This document shows positions 11,443 to 23,360 of a DNA stretch of 64,000 nt, piece by piece; the first letter of the stretch is position 1; each line of letters starts with the position of its first letter. Both the position numbers and the translations under genes were made by a program. The stretch lies in assembly GCA_024509875.1 (NCBI GenBank), contig JAMPIV010004455.1:248001-312000 (forward strand), read 5' to 3'. Under the pieces are notes generated by a model that ran no database searches, had not been told where the DNA came from, and worked only from the letters and a program-made list of their open reading frames with translations. This stretch comes from Oreohelix idahoensis (taxonomy: Eukaryota > Mollusca > Gastropoda > Stylommatophora > Oreohelicidae).

Positions 11443-12390
11443 CCCATTCCTTGGTGTGGATAAAGTGCTTGCAGATTCAGTAGAGCGACCACCATATTTT
11501 CAGATCGGGTTTTATAGGTTGAAATTGCTGATATGAATTCCCAAAGTACGTTATTTATCGTTTCACTTTTTTTTTAAATTTCTTAATCATTTCATCAGAA
11601 TCAGTTGCTATCTCTACATCGAAGGTCGGCTGTATTGTAAACCCTACGTCTTCTGTCTTGTGTCTTGATGGTGCACTCTGACAGATGGTTTCTTGTTCCT
11701 TGATGTTTTCTTGCAACTTATAGCGCCGTCTTCCTCTTGCACATTTGTCTTCAACTCATTCTTCTATTAATGGCTTTCAGTAAGGTATTATGCCTTTTTA
11801 CATAGCCAAAATATTTTAGCTGTGTAATTTTAATGTCCTTAATTAATTACCTTTTCCTTCCTAGGTTTTTGAGAACCTCTTTGTTTTCTTATCTTTCAAT
11901 GCCCAATTCTTCTTTTTAATCCACATCTCATGTCATTTTTTTTTTGGATCACTAGTACTTTCTTTTTCTTTTTCTTTCTTTTTTTTAATTTCTTTTTTCA
12001 TGTCATTTATCTTTGTCTAACTTTTCTTTTAATGTATTTTTCATTCTCCATTTGGTTGTTACTTTCTTCTTCTCATTCTTACTTAATCTTCTTGACTTTC
12101 TTTCACACTCCTTTACTCCCTCGCTCATTAACTTGAACGTGTTGTGGTCAAATAAGCGTAAAGCAGCAGTAGACTCCAGGAGACACAATACATGTAGGAC
12201 ATCCAAATGAGGCTTGGTCGTGTAGAACAAACCCAATCACTCTAACGCGTAGCTGAGACTACAAGGTTCGGGACCACGGTTTCTAGAAGCTTCGTTTCAG
12301 TTTCTGAAAAGAACACCCGTTTAAAGAGCCCGCATTGCTTGCGATCTTTTCATGGTGCATGTTAAAAAACAAATTCGGAAACGGTGCGCA
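11443..12390. other. No recognisable gene
   Basis: AT- and pyrimidine-rich sequence with short T runs (11.94-11.99 kb). No recognisable coding or transposon signature. Confidence 0.4.
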
Positions 12391-12394
12391 TTGC

Positions 12395-12560
12395 ATGATA
12401 CGTTTGACTATATGTCATGATAAGTTTGACTATACGTCATGATACGTTTGATTATACGTCATGGTACTTTTGACTATACGTCATGATACGTTTGACTATA
12501 CGTCATGATACGTTTGACAATACGTCATGATACGTTTGACTATACGTCATGATAAGTTTG
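12395..12560. repeat. 22-bp minisatellite
   Basis: About seven units containing CATGATACGTTTGACTATA followed by CGT, with single-base variants (TAAG, GATT, ACAA). A poly-C run at 12859-12875 lies downstream. Confidence 0.92.
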
Positions 12561-13200
12561 AATATAAAGATCCAATGAAGTTGAAATGAAATGGAAATGA
12601 ATGATGTGACCACATAATAATACGTGACGTCATCAGGGCATGCAGCGAAAGGAGCACAATATAATTATTTTCGGTCATGTTTGACGGTTCTGTGTTCGTA
12701 AATAGAGATTGTCGCTTTTGTTCGTTCAAATCTTCTTATGGTGATATTGGCAGGCATTCTTAGTCAGCTCATTTCACATGTAGCGATCTTTCACTTCTGC
12801 TGCAGCAGTGCCGGATTAAGTCCAACTGATGCCTTAAGCACAGCCCAACAATGGTTCCACCCCCCCCCCCCCCCTTTCCAGGACCTTTCATTGCTTAACT
12901 GACAAAACATTAAGACTCAAGGTCTATGTCTGTGACACCTTCAATCTTTTAAACTTAAATCACTCACCATACCAAAGAAAACGTTTTTGTTTTTAACAAT
13001 TCAGATTAAAGTCAAACACGGCAGATAAGGACAATTTTAAAAAAATCGACTAAAGTTGAGAGTGGCAGTGAAAGAGTTGAGAATTAAGGGCATGCCAGCA
13101 CTGAGACTGCTCCTACGCTTTGGACAGGGACCATGTTTGACAGCGATATAAAAGAAAGAACTGGCCTGAATGTGCTATTTATCAGCCTTTACTTTGTCTT

Positions 13201-13349
13201 ATTAATATGAAACAAATATAAAGGTATGTTATCAGGCACTCGTAAGAAATAAAGAAGTAGAACACTAGACAACAGAAAAACAACAGACATGAGTGGCTTA
13301 CCCAGGATTTGAACCCTGGACCTTCCGTGCGACAACCCCGCCTAGCTAT
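13201..13349 (-). mobile_element. SINE family A, left arm of a perfect inverted repeat
   Basis: Minus-strand tRNA-derived SINE with B box GGTTCAAATCC and an A-box-like TGGTTCACTTG just outside the arm. The body (TCTGTTGTTTTTCTGTTGTC, then a TTACGAGTGCCTGATAACAT-type tail) recurs at 15.3, 53.2 and 61.2 kb. The 149 bp are, by eye, identical to the reverse complement of 13438-13586. Confidence 0.85.
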
Positions 13350-13437
13350 GCAAGTGAACCACACTATCCTCCCTGCCATCTACGCATCACCAAAAAATGA
13401 TGTTTCGACGACAGGTCATCAGTGCGAACGCATAGCT

Positions 13438-13586
13438 ATAGCTAGGCGGGGTTGTCGCACGGAAGGTCCAGGGTTCAAATCCTGGGTAAGCCACTCATGT
13501 CTGTTGTTTTTCTGTTGTCTAGTGTTCTACTTCTTTATTTCTTACGAGTGCCTGATAACATACCTTTATATTTGTTTCATATTAAT
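13438..13586 (+). mobile_element. SINE family A, right arm of a perfect inverted repeat
   Basis: Same 149 bp as 13201-13349 in opposite orientation, separated by an 88-bp spacer. The RNA-like head again contains GGTTCAAATCC. The peptide read through it (IARRGCRTEGPGFKSW) is a typical translation artefact of a SINE. Confidence 0.85.
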
Positions 13587-13772
13587 TTACTGTTTACAGC
13601 CCTCGGGTTTCCCTTCCTTATGTGTTATAAATGTCTTTACTTTGTCTCCATGGAGATGTGTCGGTTCATGCGTAGTGGACTCAGCCGGTAAGCATTTACG
13701 TTAGCCTTTTGACATCTTGTTATCATTTTTCTGCCCATTTTACCTCTCTGTATGAACACGTTTTGTCTGTTG

Positions 13773-14662
13773 TGACAGACAATGCTGTGACAGACAATGT
13801 TGTGACAGACAATGATGTGACAGACAATGTTGTGACAGACAATGTTGTGACAGACAATGTTGTGACAGACAATGTTGTGACAGACAATGATGTGACAGAC
13901 AATGTTGTGACAGACAATGTTGTGACAGACAATGATGTGACAGACAATGTTGTGACAGACAATGATGTGACAGACAATGTTGTGACAGACAATGATGTGA
14001 CAGACAATGTTGTGACAGACAATGTTGTGACAGACAATGATGTGACAGACAATGTTGTGACAGACAATGATGTGACAGACAATGATGTGACAGACAATGA
14101 TGTGACAGACAATGATGTGACAGACAATGATGTGACAGACAATGATGTGGCAGACAATGTTGTGACAGACAATGATGTGACAGACAATGATGTGACAGAC
14201 AATGATGTGACAGACAATGATGTGGCAGACAATGTTGTGGCAGACAATGATGTGACAGACAATGTTGTGACAGACAATGATGTGACAGACAATGTTGTGA
14301 CAGACAATGATGTGACAGACAATGATGTGACAGACAATGTTGTGACAGACAATGTTGTGACAGACAATGATGTGACAGACAATGATGTGGCAGACAATGT
14401 TGTGGCAGACAATGATGTGACAGACAATGTTGTGACAGACAATGATGTGACAGACAATGTTGTGACAGACAATGATGTGACAGACAATGATGTGACAGAC
14501 AATGTTGTGACAGACAATGTTGTGACAGACAATGATGTGACAGACAATGTTGTGACAGACAATGATGTGACAGACAATGATGTGACAGACAATGATGTGA
14601 CAGACAATGATGTGACAGACAATGATGTGACAGACAATGATGTGGCAGACAATGATGTGACA
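13773..14662. repeat. 15-bp minisatellite, about 59 units
   Basis: Unit GACAGACAATGATGT with a GAT/GTT polymorphism and occasional GGCAGAC. An 11-unit block (165 bp) starting at 14219 is repeated at 14384, marked by two adjacent GGCAGAC units, so unequal exchange has made a higher-order duplication. Frames are open on both strands because 15 is a multiple of three; these are not genes. The plus frame D-V-T-D-N leads directly into LINE codons D-V-T-L-R-I. Confidence 0.97.
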
Positions 14663-15235
14663 CTGAGAATACAATAAAAGCAAGAATAGCTTTCGTAGGA
14701 GACAAATGGAGATCAACAGAAATCAAGTGCAACACAAAACTAAGAATCTTCAACTCAGATGTCAAGTCAATTCTAATGAACGGAGAACAACAAAAACAAC
14801 AACCAAAAAGCTACAGACTTTCATAAACGGGTGCTTGCATAGAATAGACGGATTGAAGTAGTATGACAAGGTCACCAGTGAGGAACTGATGACAAGAACC
14901 AGACAAGTGCCAGTGGAGAAATGGATGAGAAGAAGACGCTGGCGATGGATAGGACACACATTGAGGAAACCTGTTGATAGCATTACAAGGCAGTCCTTGT
15001 TCTGGAATCCCCAGGGAAAGAGAGGCAGAGGTAGACCACAAAACACATGGGGAAGAGAACTGGATACAGAGGTGAAAATGATGAGGAAGATGTGGAAAAA
15101 ACTGGATTGATGTCACGTGACTGGAGGACTTGGCGTGTGTTTGTTGAAGGCCTATGTCACGTGACAGAAGGACTTGGCGTGTGTTTGTTAAAGACCTGTG
15201 CTCCTTGGGGAGCTAAAGGGTATTGATTAATTGAT
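14656..15235 (+). mobile_element. LINE 3' ORF fragment, family D
   Basis: Codons run KARIAF, then WRSTEIKCNTKLRIFNSDVK, then (after indels) LQTFINGCLHRIDG, RWRWIGHTLRKPVDS and a GKRGRGRPQNTWGRELDTE stretch. This is the C-terminal part of a non-LTR endonuclease/reverse transcriptase polyprotein, nearly the same as 61.63-62.15 kb. The 3' end is TGTGCTCCTTGGGGAGCTAA followed by a (TTGA)n-like tail (15221-15243). A 46-bp segment around TGTCACGTGAC is duplicated at 15112-15200. Several stops and shifts make it a pseudogene. Confidence 0.85.
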
Positions 15236-15299
15236 TGATTAACGTGTTTTGGGGGTACTTGAACTCTGACTTACTGGGTCAAGGTTTTATTGTCATGGA

Positions 15300-15490
15300 T
15301 GTTAATAAACAATATACATAAATGGGTATGTTGCAGGCACTCGTAGGAAATAAAGAAGTAGAAAACTAGACTCCAGAGACAAACAACAGAAGTGATAGGC
15401 TTACCGAGGACTCGAACCCAGGACCATCAAAACGGCACCACCACCTATCTACGAAGGAGAATCATGACTAATCACACTGCCAACTACGCA
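15300..15490 (-). mobile_element. SINE family A copy
   Basis: Minus strand has B box GGTTCGAGTCC, then GGTAAGCCTATCA, TCTGTTGTTTGTCTC, TTCTACTTCTTTATTTCCTA and CGAGTGCCTG, the same order as the 13.2 kb pair but about 20% diverged. It lies just before the transposon whose target duplication begins at 15581. Confidence 0.75.
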
Positions 15491-15583
15491 CCACAAAAAA
15501 CATGCTTGGTAGACAGTGTACATTAACACAATCTCCAAACGAAACTACGGAATTTCGCTCCGGGTCACGACCCAGACTAATTA

Positions 15584-17766
15584 CACTGGCTAACAAAAAA
15601 AAATTTTTTTTTTCTTTCTCTAACATTTCTATGTTTTTCTGGTCAATTTTAATGCGCTGTTTTTTAAATCTGCAAACCGTTTTTCTCTATCAGGTCGGGA
15701 TCTCTAGAAATACGCAATTGAAGTTTTTTAACAACGCATACAGTATTACAACATCATTTGTACAAGAAGTATAACAGTTATGTAGGCTTGAATTTCTTTG
15801 CAGTCGACTTTCGTCGGTGAATGGCATGTGGTACATCGCGATGAAGCATCCAACAATAATCGGCAAGCATGGTCACACTCCACCGTCCTTGATAACGTGA
15901 CTCCATTACGGCGATATCTTGATGGAATCGTTCTCCATGTCATCGCTGACTTCGCCAAGGTTGTCAGGGAAAAAGTCAAGATGCGAATCGAGCAAATGGA
16001 TTTTGAGGGACATGTTACAGCCCATAATTCTGTATGCATCTATGCACTGCTTAACAATATGCACATAATCGACAGATTTGTGATTTCCCAGAAAGTTATC
16101 GACAATCGATTTGAATGCCATCCATGCACGAAGTTCACTACCATGTAACAAGTTCTCGAATTGTTTGTCTGCAATAACGTTCCTAATCTGAGGTCCTACA
16201 AAGATACCTTCCTTTATCTTTGCACCGCTAACTTGCGGAAACTTTTCTCGAAGATAAGTGAAAGCTTTGCTCGTTTTATATAACGCTTTTACGAAATTCT
16301 TCATGAGCCCCAACTTTATATGTAACGGTGGTAAAATGATGCTGTCTTTGTTAACTAATGGCTCGTGTATTACATTTTTATGCCCGAGCTGCATACGATC
16401 CCTGATAGGCCACACCTTTCTTGCATAATGTTCCTGTCTGTTGCGGCTTTCCCATTCACATAGGAAGCAACAAAATTTAGTATACCCAGTCTGCATGCCC
16501 GTGAGAATTGCAATGACCTTTAGGTCTCCACAAATCCGCCATTGGTAGTCATTGTACTTTATTTTTGCCAAAAGTATAGCCATATTGTCATAAGTTTCTT
16601 TCATATGAACAGAGTAGGTGACTGGAATTGATGAAAATAAATGTCCGTTACGCAATAACACGGCTTTTAGACTAGTCTTGGAAGAGTCGATGAAAAGTCG
16701 CCATTCGTTGACTATGTGCTCATGACCGAGGTGCACCATTAGACCGTTTACATTTTTGCAATAGCAATGTCATCATCCATCTCAAAGTATTGAACAAGTT
16801 CTCTGTGTCTATGACGAAATTTAGATATCGGAGTATTGGGCGCTAAAAGATTCCATTCTTTGAGTCGCGAACCGAGTAATTCCGCTTGTCCTTTGGTAAG
16901 AGCGATATCACGTATTAGATCTGAAAATTCTGAATGGTTAATTAAGTGAACACCATCATTCACCGGTATATAATCCGAGTCAGAATTAGTTTCTAAAGCA
17001 GGTAAACTATCACTTTCTGATGGTTCATTCACGTCCAAAGGATATTGTTCTGGTGGAACTGGGATCAGACACGTGATTGGATCATGAGGCACTGGTTTCG
17101 AAACCGATTCAATATTTGGATAAACCACAGACTTTCTAGTTTTAAAAGTGAAACCATGGATATTTGTCAAGCAGAAGTAACAATCAGTAGCGTGATTTGT
17201 CGGTTTACGCCATATTACTGGCACTCTAAAAGGCATCGACTTATGCTTTGGCGATTTTCGTAACCAACCTGCCAATGTATTTGCACAAGTCAAACAAACA
17301 GCATTTGGCTTCTAAGATTTATTTGCATCATCAACTTTCGAATCGAAATAAAGTTCATATGCTTTCTTTAGTAATGGTGTAAAGTTTTTTCTGGTGAACA
17401 CGATCGGTAAAATATCCACACACGTAACAGAACAGATCAGCCGAATTTCTACAACTTCTAGAAGCCATATTTCGCTCAGAATTATTTCAAAATACAGTAA
17501 CTATTTGAAAAATATTGTAACATATGTCATGCATCTTTTAGCGGTATAAAAAAGTAGAATTATTTTGCATTTTATTAATTTTTAATAAGTTATATAGTAA
17601 AAATGAAACGGAGCAAATAACGGTTTCCCATAAATATATTTATTCACAAATATCTTAAGAACCCGACGTGATAGAGATAAACGGATTTCAGATTTGAAAT
17701 CAGCGCAAGAAACTGACCTAAGAACACTTATTCTTATATAAGAAAGAAAAATGTTGTTTGTCAGTG
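15584..17766 (-). mobile_element. DNA transposon, CACTG termini, copy 1
   Basis: Starts CACTGGCTAACA and ends TGTTTGTCAGTG, and is flanked on both sides by TTA (15581-15583 and 17767-17769). The inverted terminal repeats are long and imperfect: 15584-15699 pairs with 17661-17766, for example GGTCAATTTTAATGCGCTG against GGTCAGTTTCTTGCGCTG, and CTCTATCAGGTCGGG against CTCTATCACGTCGGG. A transposase pseudogene fills the interior on the minus strand. CACTG ends with a 3-bp duplication are compatible with the CACTA/Mirage/Chapaev group; that placement is inference. Confidence 0.8.
15778..17468 (-). pseudogene. Transposase of CACTG element, copy 1, frameshifted
   Basis: Starts ATG at 17468 (MASRSCRNSADLFCYVCG) and ends TAA at 15778, about 560 codons when read across breaks. 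The N-terminal region has a CxxC at FCYVC, a second pair at VCLTCANT and a third at DCYFC, so a zinc-binding module is likely. The core shows EWRLFIDSSK (Asp at about 16687), ICGDLKV (Asp 54 residues later), CCFLCEW (CxxC), then ERFHQDI with a candidate catalytic Glu about 200 residues on, an apparent D-D-E arrangement. Breaks: frameshift near 17400, TAG replacing a conserved Trp near 17312, a missing A near 16753, and a shift near 15935. I know this family from uncharacterised proteins in arthropods and Hydra; the exact superfamily is not certain. Confidence 0.8.
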
Positions 17767-17769
17767 TTA

Positions 17770-18145
17770 TAGATGTGTCGTGGCTTATCTCCCTGGTCTG
17801 CAGTAGCGGTCCACTAATGACCCGACAGTACAGTAAAAGAGGCGAGTGTCTTTCAAAGGTAGCGGCCTTCGCTCAAGATTACTCATGGCCCAGATATAAA
17901 TAGGAAGATTGTGCTCCTATTTCAGGGAGTCTTAAAGGGATTTTAAAATGACAACAACTGCGTCTTCTAAGTTTGATGAACATTTTGTATTCCCCGCCCA
18001 CTTCTGTGAGAAAAACATATGTGTCACGATGTAACACCTGACTCGAATTGCTTAAGTCCAAACACCCCCCCCCCCCTCCCAACCAAAGGTAATTCAGCGA
18101 AGTATTAAGGTTATTCAGTCAAATTTCCGGTCGTAAATATTCCTT
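17770..18145 (+). repeat. Dispersed repeat family I, partial copy
   Basis: Follows 9.62-9.88 kb and 35.14-35.42 kb: a CAGCGGTCCA-CAATG-like start, CTTCGCTCAAGATTACTC, AGATATAAATAG and ACTTCTGTGAGAAAAA occur in order. It starts immediately outside the TTA duplication of the DNA transposon. A poly-C run lies at 18063-18076. Confidence 0.6.
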
Positions 18146-18149
18146 CAAA

Positions 18150-18226
18150 CGCTGACGCCCGGGTTTGAACCATGAAAACCTGGTCGCCAGTACAATGCCG
18201 TAGCCATTACACTAGACGGCTCCCAT
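18150..18226 (-). mobile_element. tRNA-derived SINE head
   Basis: The minus strand reads GGGAGCCGTCTAGTGTAATG, then TGGCTACGGCA (A-box-like), and GGTTCAAACCCGGGC (B box). The acceptor and anticodon arms do not form a convincing tRNA. Confidence 0.6.
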
Positions 18227-18242
18227 ATATATATATATATTC

Positions 18243-18570
<328 letters not shown>

Positions 18571-18779
18571 AAACAAACGTAAGGAATGAATATGGTTAAC
18601 TTTTAGAAAACAGTTTAGTATATGATCTTTAAAAAAAAGAATGGTTATTTCTTCATTAAAGATGTTACGTTTGGTGGATTTATTTTAGTATCCAGATTCT
18701 GTGTTGATTAGATCATTTAACTATCCAATTGCAGTAGTCAGTACTAATTAGTGCTGGTACTCCAGTGACTTCTTGACTG

Positions 18780-18965
18780 TTCTTTCTTCCTTCAGTAGTC
18801 GAATGGCTGGTTGTGAGCACGGTCTTTGCGTTGAAGGAGTCTGCCTCAAATGTCGCTGGTTCGAGTGCCCTTTAGACTCGTCTGTTATAGGTGGTGTCCA
18901 GAGTTTAGTACTAGTAACTAGTACCAGAAACCCTTCATTATGAATGGGTTATTTTATCCAGACTT
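18780..18965 (+). repeat. Family I-related repeat with tRNA-like motif
   Basis: TTCAGTAGTCGAATGGCTGG and TTTAGACTCGTCTG-TATAGG match 10.22-10.33 kb. The insert between carries GCTGGTTCGAGTGCCC, resembling a B box. A duplicated CTAGTAACTAGTACCAG lies at 18910-18927. Confidence 0.5.
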
Positions 18966-19336
18966 TGCAGAGAATGGCCATAGTGTATCCTGCAACTGTT
19001 ATCTAAGAGACTAGATTTTACGCATTTCTAGCTTTGGTGTTCACAATCAGAAAGCGAAGATAAGATAATTATCGGCAGATGAAGGGGTACACGTACTATA
19101 ATGAACAAATGAAAAAAAAAAGGAATGATCAATTTTGTGACGTTCTGTCTGTTTCGCCACAAGACGCAATCACTTCTATAGCTTTCCTTTTCATCAGTAT
19201 AGGCCAGATAACACAAGACAACTTCTATAATACTGTGCCTGGTACATTACAGAAGAAGAAGAAGAACAGGTCAGAATAGTTGGTAAGTTTGAGTGGAATG
19301 AACATTGAAATAAATAAAGAGGGAAATAATGGATGT
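18966..19336. other. No recognisable feature
   Basis: No coding, RNA or repeat signature recognised. A short AGAAGAAGAAGAAGAA run lies at 19251-19266, like the tails of the LINE families here. Confidence 0.4.
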
Positions 19337-21125
19337 TGTTGTGGTAAAGTGGGATGATATAAATATTTATAGGGACTTAGTGTACTGACTGAGATCAGCT
19401 GTGAAGGTATCTGTATCTAATATGTGTAGTGTTTTACAGATAACCTTACTTACTGCCACATATTTATATCTCAGTCAGAATTATTCTGGAATATTGTGTT
19501 GGCAACGTTATATGTCTAGGGTTATGCAAATGATGAAGTGTAAGTCACCACAACAACAAACAGATAAACAATTTAATTATTCCACCACACTTGACAACAC
19601 TGTGACACTCACAAACAGTCAACACTCTAGAAGACTATCTTAAAAGATTCAATGATAAATTTCAGATATATACAGATGTATTGATTTTTTCTACAATAGT
19701 GATCCTGATTCAACTACACAGTGAACCAGGCAATATTATAACATGTAATTACAAATATTATGTACACAGATATAAATGTGGTCTTTGCATTGACATACAA
19801 TATTAGTAATCTATGTGTGTGAGTTGTGATGTGGTAATATGAGGTAATACTGGTTTTGTTCTTCAAGATAGATTCTTATTAGACATCATGACTGCATGTG
19901 TTTGTTTCTGTTGGAACTAGTATTGGAGATGTTCTCAGTTCCTGTCATTAAAACAATTAATTACCCCTCTTTAATTAATACAATTCATTTTAAGAGGAGG
20001 GGGTACAAATTGTTGAGCTCTGTTGGCCACGAAGGGCTTAACTTTCGTGATGGCGGCAGGCAAAGACTCCTCTGCTAGACTTCTTCACTGGTTCTGAAGA
20101 CACCTCACTGGTTCTGAAGACACCTCACTGGTTACTACAGGGACCAAAGAGTATGTTGTAGCCTCTGGATTCAGCAAATGCTCAGACCAGGTGCGGCTTC
20201 AATAACTAGGACCACAGTCCCACAATTCAAGGAAATAAACACAGATACGTTGATTAGCAATGAATGTAGGCACAAATACTGGCACAAATTCCCATCTGCT
20301 TATGTTCCAGGCTTTTATTTAGCAAAAATATGAGCTGGCTTCAACGCACTGTTGCTTTATCAAGCTTATTTGAACTAGTGGTCTCGAACTAACGCTATCA
20401 ATTAACTATATTAACAGACCTAACCAATCAGGCCATTTCTACCCCATCGTTTGAAAAAAAGTACTCTTACTTCCGTCTCCCTTGACAACAAAAGATAGCA
20501 TTTATAGTCCGACTAATCGTGTTTAGCCTTATATATCATTCCCTCCAATCAATTCAAATGTAACTTGTGGCCTATTTCCGTACAATGGTGGTTTAAAATT
20601 CTGCCACTGAGCGACTCCGAGTTTTTAGGTTGTCTGACACCCTCATTATTTTCTTTTGCCTATAATTGCCCTAAGGAATCCAAATATCTCAATCTAAGGG
20701 AGCTAGGTGGCTGCGTTCAAAATGTGCATTTTCTACCACCTCCTGTTCACTTCAATCCCCATGTGGTGTCTGGGTACTGTCATGTTTTCAAACGTAAATC
20801 CATCTAATGTCATCTTTCCTAATAAGCATTTTTCAGGTTTTTTAAAACCTAACTCTGGGAAGGGTAGTGTTTTTATCACTGTCCGTCTGAAATAAAGTTA
20901 GTGCATGTGGCCTTACACGCGTGTTAGGGGTGGCATTAATATAGCGAGACGCGTGTTTAGTGTTGCTTGCGTTGCTGCCTTCAGCCCTCCCTTCTTTCCA
21001 TCTTAGTCCATCTGTTCGTTCGTTTTGGTAACGTAGTATAATTAATGTTAGGATTAATTTAGGTCATTAATCACTTGCGTATCTCAAGGTTTTTCTTAGA
21101 ACTGCAGTACACGTTTTATTGGGTT
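19337..21125 (+). repeat. 1.8-kb dispersed element J, copy 1
   Basis: Reverse-complement match, over the whole length, to 42.59-44.39 kb. Landmarks are AAAGTGGGATG, GATCAGCTGTGAAGGTATC, AGTCAGAATTATTCTGGAAT, CCAGGCTTTTATTTAGC, TTCAACGCACTG and CTGTTCGTTCGTTTTGGTAA. No protein or terminal repeat was recognised. A three-fold GGTTCTGAAGACACCTCACT duplication (20085-20135) is present here but not in the other copy. Confidence 0.8.
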
Positions 21126-21842
21126 GTGGAAACGCATGTATTTATGCAGTGGCTTGTATTTAACGTGGAAACGTTACAATTTGCAGACAAAGCATAAACA
21201 AAGGGGATTTCGACAGCACTGTTCTTTACCATTCTTCTTCCTTTTATAGAATTTATTTGTTAGGCTTTACATTTACTTTTTAATTTATATATGTGGATTT
21301 AGAATTTCACGACAGTTGTATGTGAAAAACAAAATATGAAACAAAGGGTATTAGAGTAAGTTTTACTAATAATGAGTACACTAAAGACACAGGCACATAG
21401 ACAGGAACAAGAAGTCATACACTATTGATTTTATTACTATTATGATTTACTGATGGATTATGAATAGGATTGACTTCTGCCGATCTTCAGAGTTTCTGCT
21501 TTCGATGTGCTGAATGGAGGGCTTTCAAATATAATCATGTAGTGAAAGAGGCCACTCTGGAAAGCATAACTAATGCACCAGGACGGGAATTAAAAAGCAT
21601 TCAGATAACATATAAATTCAATAGAAATACAAAGTTGTGATTGGCAAGAAGACGAGATAATGGACCGTCTGGCACTGATGTCTTTAGGATCGGGTTGGGG
21701 TATCCGTGTGGTGGGCGCTTATCCTGGGTACTTTCCCGTTTCACCACTTTAAGAAACATTCGAAATTAAACTTTGCATAATAGCCAAAGAAACATCATTC
21801 AAAAGAAAAATGCAAATAGGTGCAGCATAAACGATGTTTTGT
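21126..21842. other. No recognisable feature
   Basis: Unique-looking, AT-rich DNA with no gene, RNA or repeat that I can support. Confidence 0.4.
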
Positions 21843-21938
21843 TCCTCCCATCATCATCGTCATCATCAATCATCATTATCATCAATCATAATCAATCATC
21901 ATCATCATCATCAATCATTATCATCAATCATCATCAAT

Positions 21939-22009
<71 letters not shown>

Positions 22010-22290
22010 ACATCATCATCATCATCATAATCATCATCATCATCATCATCAACATCATTATCATCAATCATCATCATCATCAATCATCACTATCATCAAT
22101 CATCATCAATCATCATCATCAGTATCATCATCATCAATCATTAATCGTCATCATCATCAATCATCATCAATCATCATTATCATCAATCATCATCATCATC
22201 AATCATCATCATCATTATCATCAATCATCATCATCATCAACATCATCGTCATCATCATTATTATCATCACCTTCATCATCATTATCAGTT
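21843..22290. repeat. (ATC)n trinucleotide tract
   Basis: About 450 bp of ATC with interspersed AATC and GTC units. The His-rich frame across it is an artefact. Confidence 0.96.
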
Positions 22291-22339
22291 TCCCTCTGGC
22301 TCTATATGGAGCATGGAAGCACCACATCATCTGGTTCCC

Positions 22340-22505
22340 CCCCCCCCCCCTTTGCAGGAATCCTGCACCAAAACATTCATGTTCTCCAGCATTGGTTGTT
22401 TCTGTAGCATTATGTTTAATATGACGAGGTTGCCAGCCACCTTGCATAACCTTATATTTGTCGCCTCTTACGACATGCTTGAGGAAGCAGTTAACCTGTC
22501 CTCTC
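22340..22505 (-). mobile_element. SINE-like repeat, family C
   Basis: On minus: CCTCAAGCATGTCGTAAGAG, GCGACAAATATAAGG, GGCTGGCAACCTCGTCAT, GCTACAGAAACAACC and GCAAAGGGGGGGGG, the same order as 63.76-63.92 kb. This is one of the most complete copies and ends in a G run. Confidence 0.7.
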
Positions 22506-22571
22506 TCTGTCTTCTCAGAGACTTCCTGGAACTACATTTAGCGGATGATACGTAAATTGAGAGAGCAAGGG

Positions 22572-22612
22572 GGCTGGGGGGGGGGGGGGAGGGAATGGGG
22601 GGGAGGGGTGGC
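22572..22612. repeat. G-rich tract
   Basis: Runs of G separated by A or T on the plus strand; capable in principle of G-quadruplex formation. Confidence 0.85.
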
Positions 22613-22639
22613 GGGTCCTGAGTTCGTTTTGTTTCCGGG

Positions 22640-22800
22640 GGTTTTCAGAAGGGATAAAGAAAGATAGGGACTGCTGACCTCTCGTGCATCTCGTAGGAGG
22701 CGATTAATATGAGCCTGGGAATGAGACGGGCAACCTCATATTGTAAAACACGTCGTTCAGGAACAGCAGCTTAATTAAGAGCAAGTACTTTGAGGTAGGT
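22640..22800 (+). mobile_element. SINE-like repeat, family C (diverged)
   Basis: CTCGTAGGAGGCGATTAATA, GAGCCTGGGAATGA and GGCAACCTCATATTGTAAAA follow the family C order. It is in inverted orientation relative to the copy 140 bp upstream. Confidence 0.55.
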
Positions 22801-23360
22801 TTTATCAAGGGGGCCATATGCAGTAGTGGACCCGTGCCTCCATTAGAAGCGGGGAAAGAAGATAGTGATGATGACGATGATATGTAGTATTATGTCTTTT
22901 GTAAAGGCTTTCCAGGAGCGATGGAATCATTACTCATACCTGTAATTAGTAATGATTTTATCAGAACCTGGACGTACTCTAGGCTTAGGGGAAATGGGAA
23001 AATAATCTAACAGTAAATTGGCAGTTCACATTAACGACTGTGTAATAATAGGAAACCTGTACAAATGACAAGACCAGGAAGTAATAGGAATCTGCCAGGA
23101 AACTGTAAACCCGCTATAATTAAAGGGCTAATGAATGCGTCATGGGAGGAAATAGGGCCACGCTAAAGTCGAGGATTATAGAACACATCCTGAATTAAGG
23201 GAAGAAAGAAAACATTGGATAATAAGATAATTATTAGGGTTTCGATATCAGTACAAAGAAAATTGTTAACAAGTTAAAAACACTAGCTGTAAGAGATTAA
23301 ACAACCCTGAAGTGACGCACTTTCTCAAATGTGTGCTAGTGCTGAATGGAAGGATTACTG
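22801..23360. other. No recognisable feature
   Basis: AT-rich DNA with no recognisable gene or repeat. Confidence 0.4.

Noticed and set aside
13309..13704. Frame of 131 codons across the SINE palindrome
   Set aside because: It is read through a tRNA-derived SINE; the peptide is a recurring SINE translation.
13637..14765. Frames of 309-359 codons on both strands in the 15-bp array
   Set aside because: Same arithmetic artefact; flanking residues belong to LINE or unrelated DNA.
21834..22424. Histidine-rich frame of 196 codons
   Set aside because: Translation of (ATC)n.
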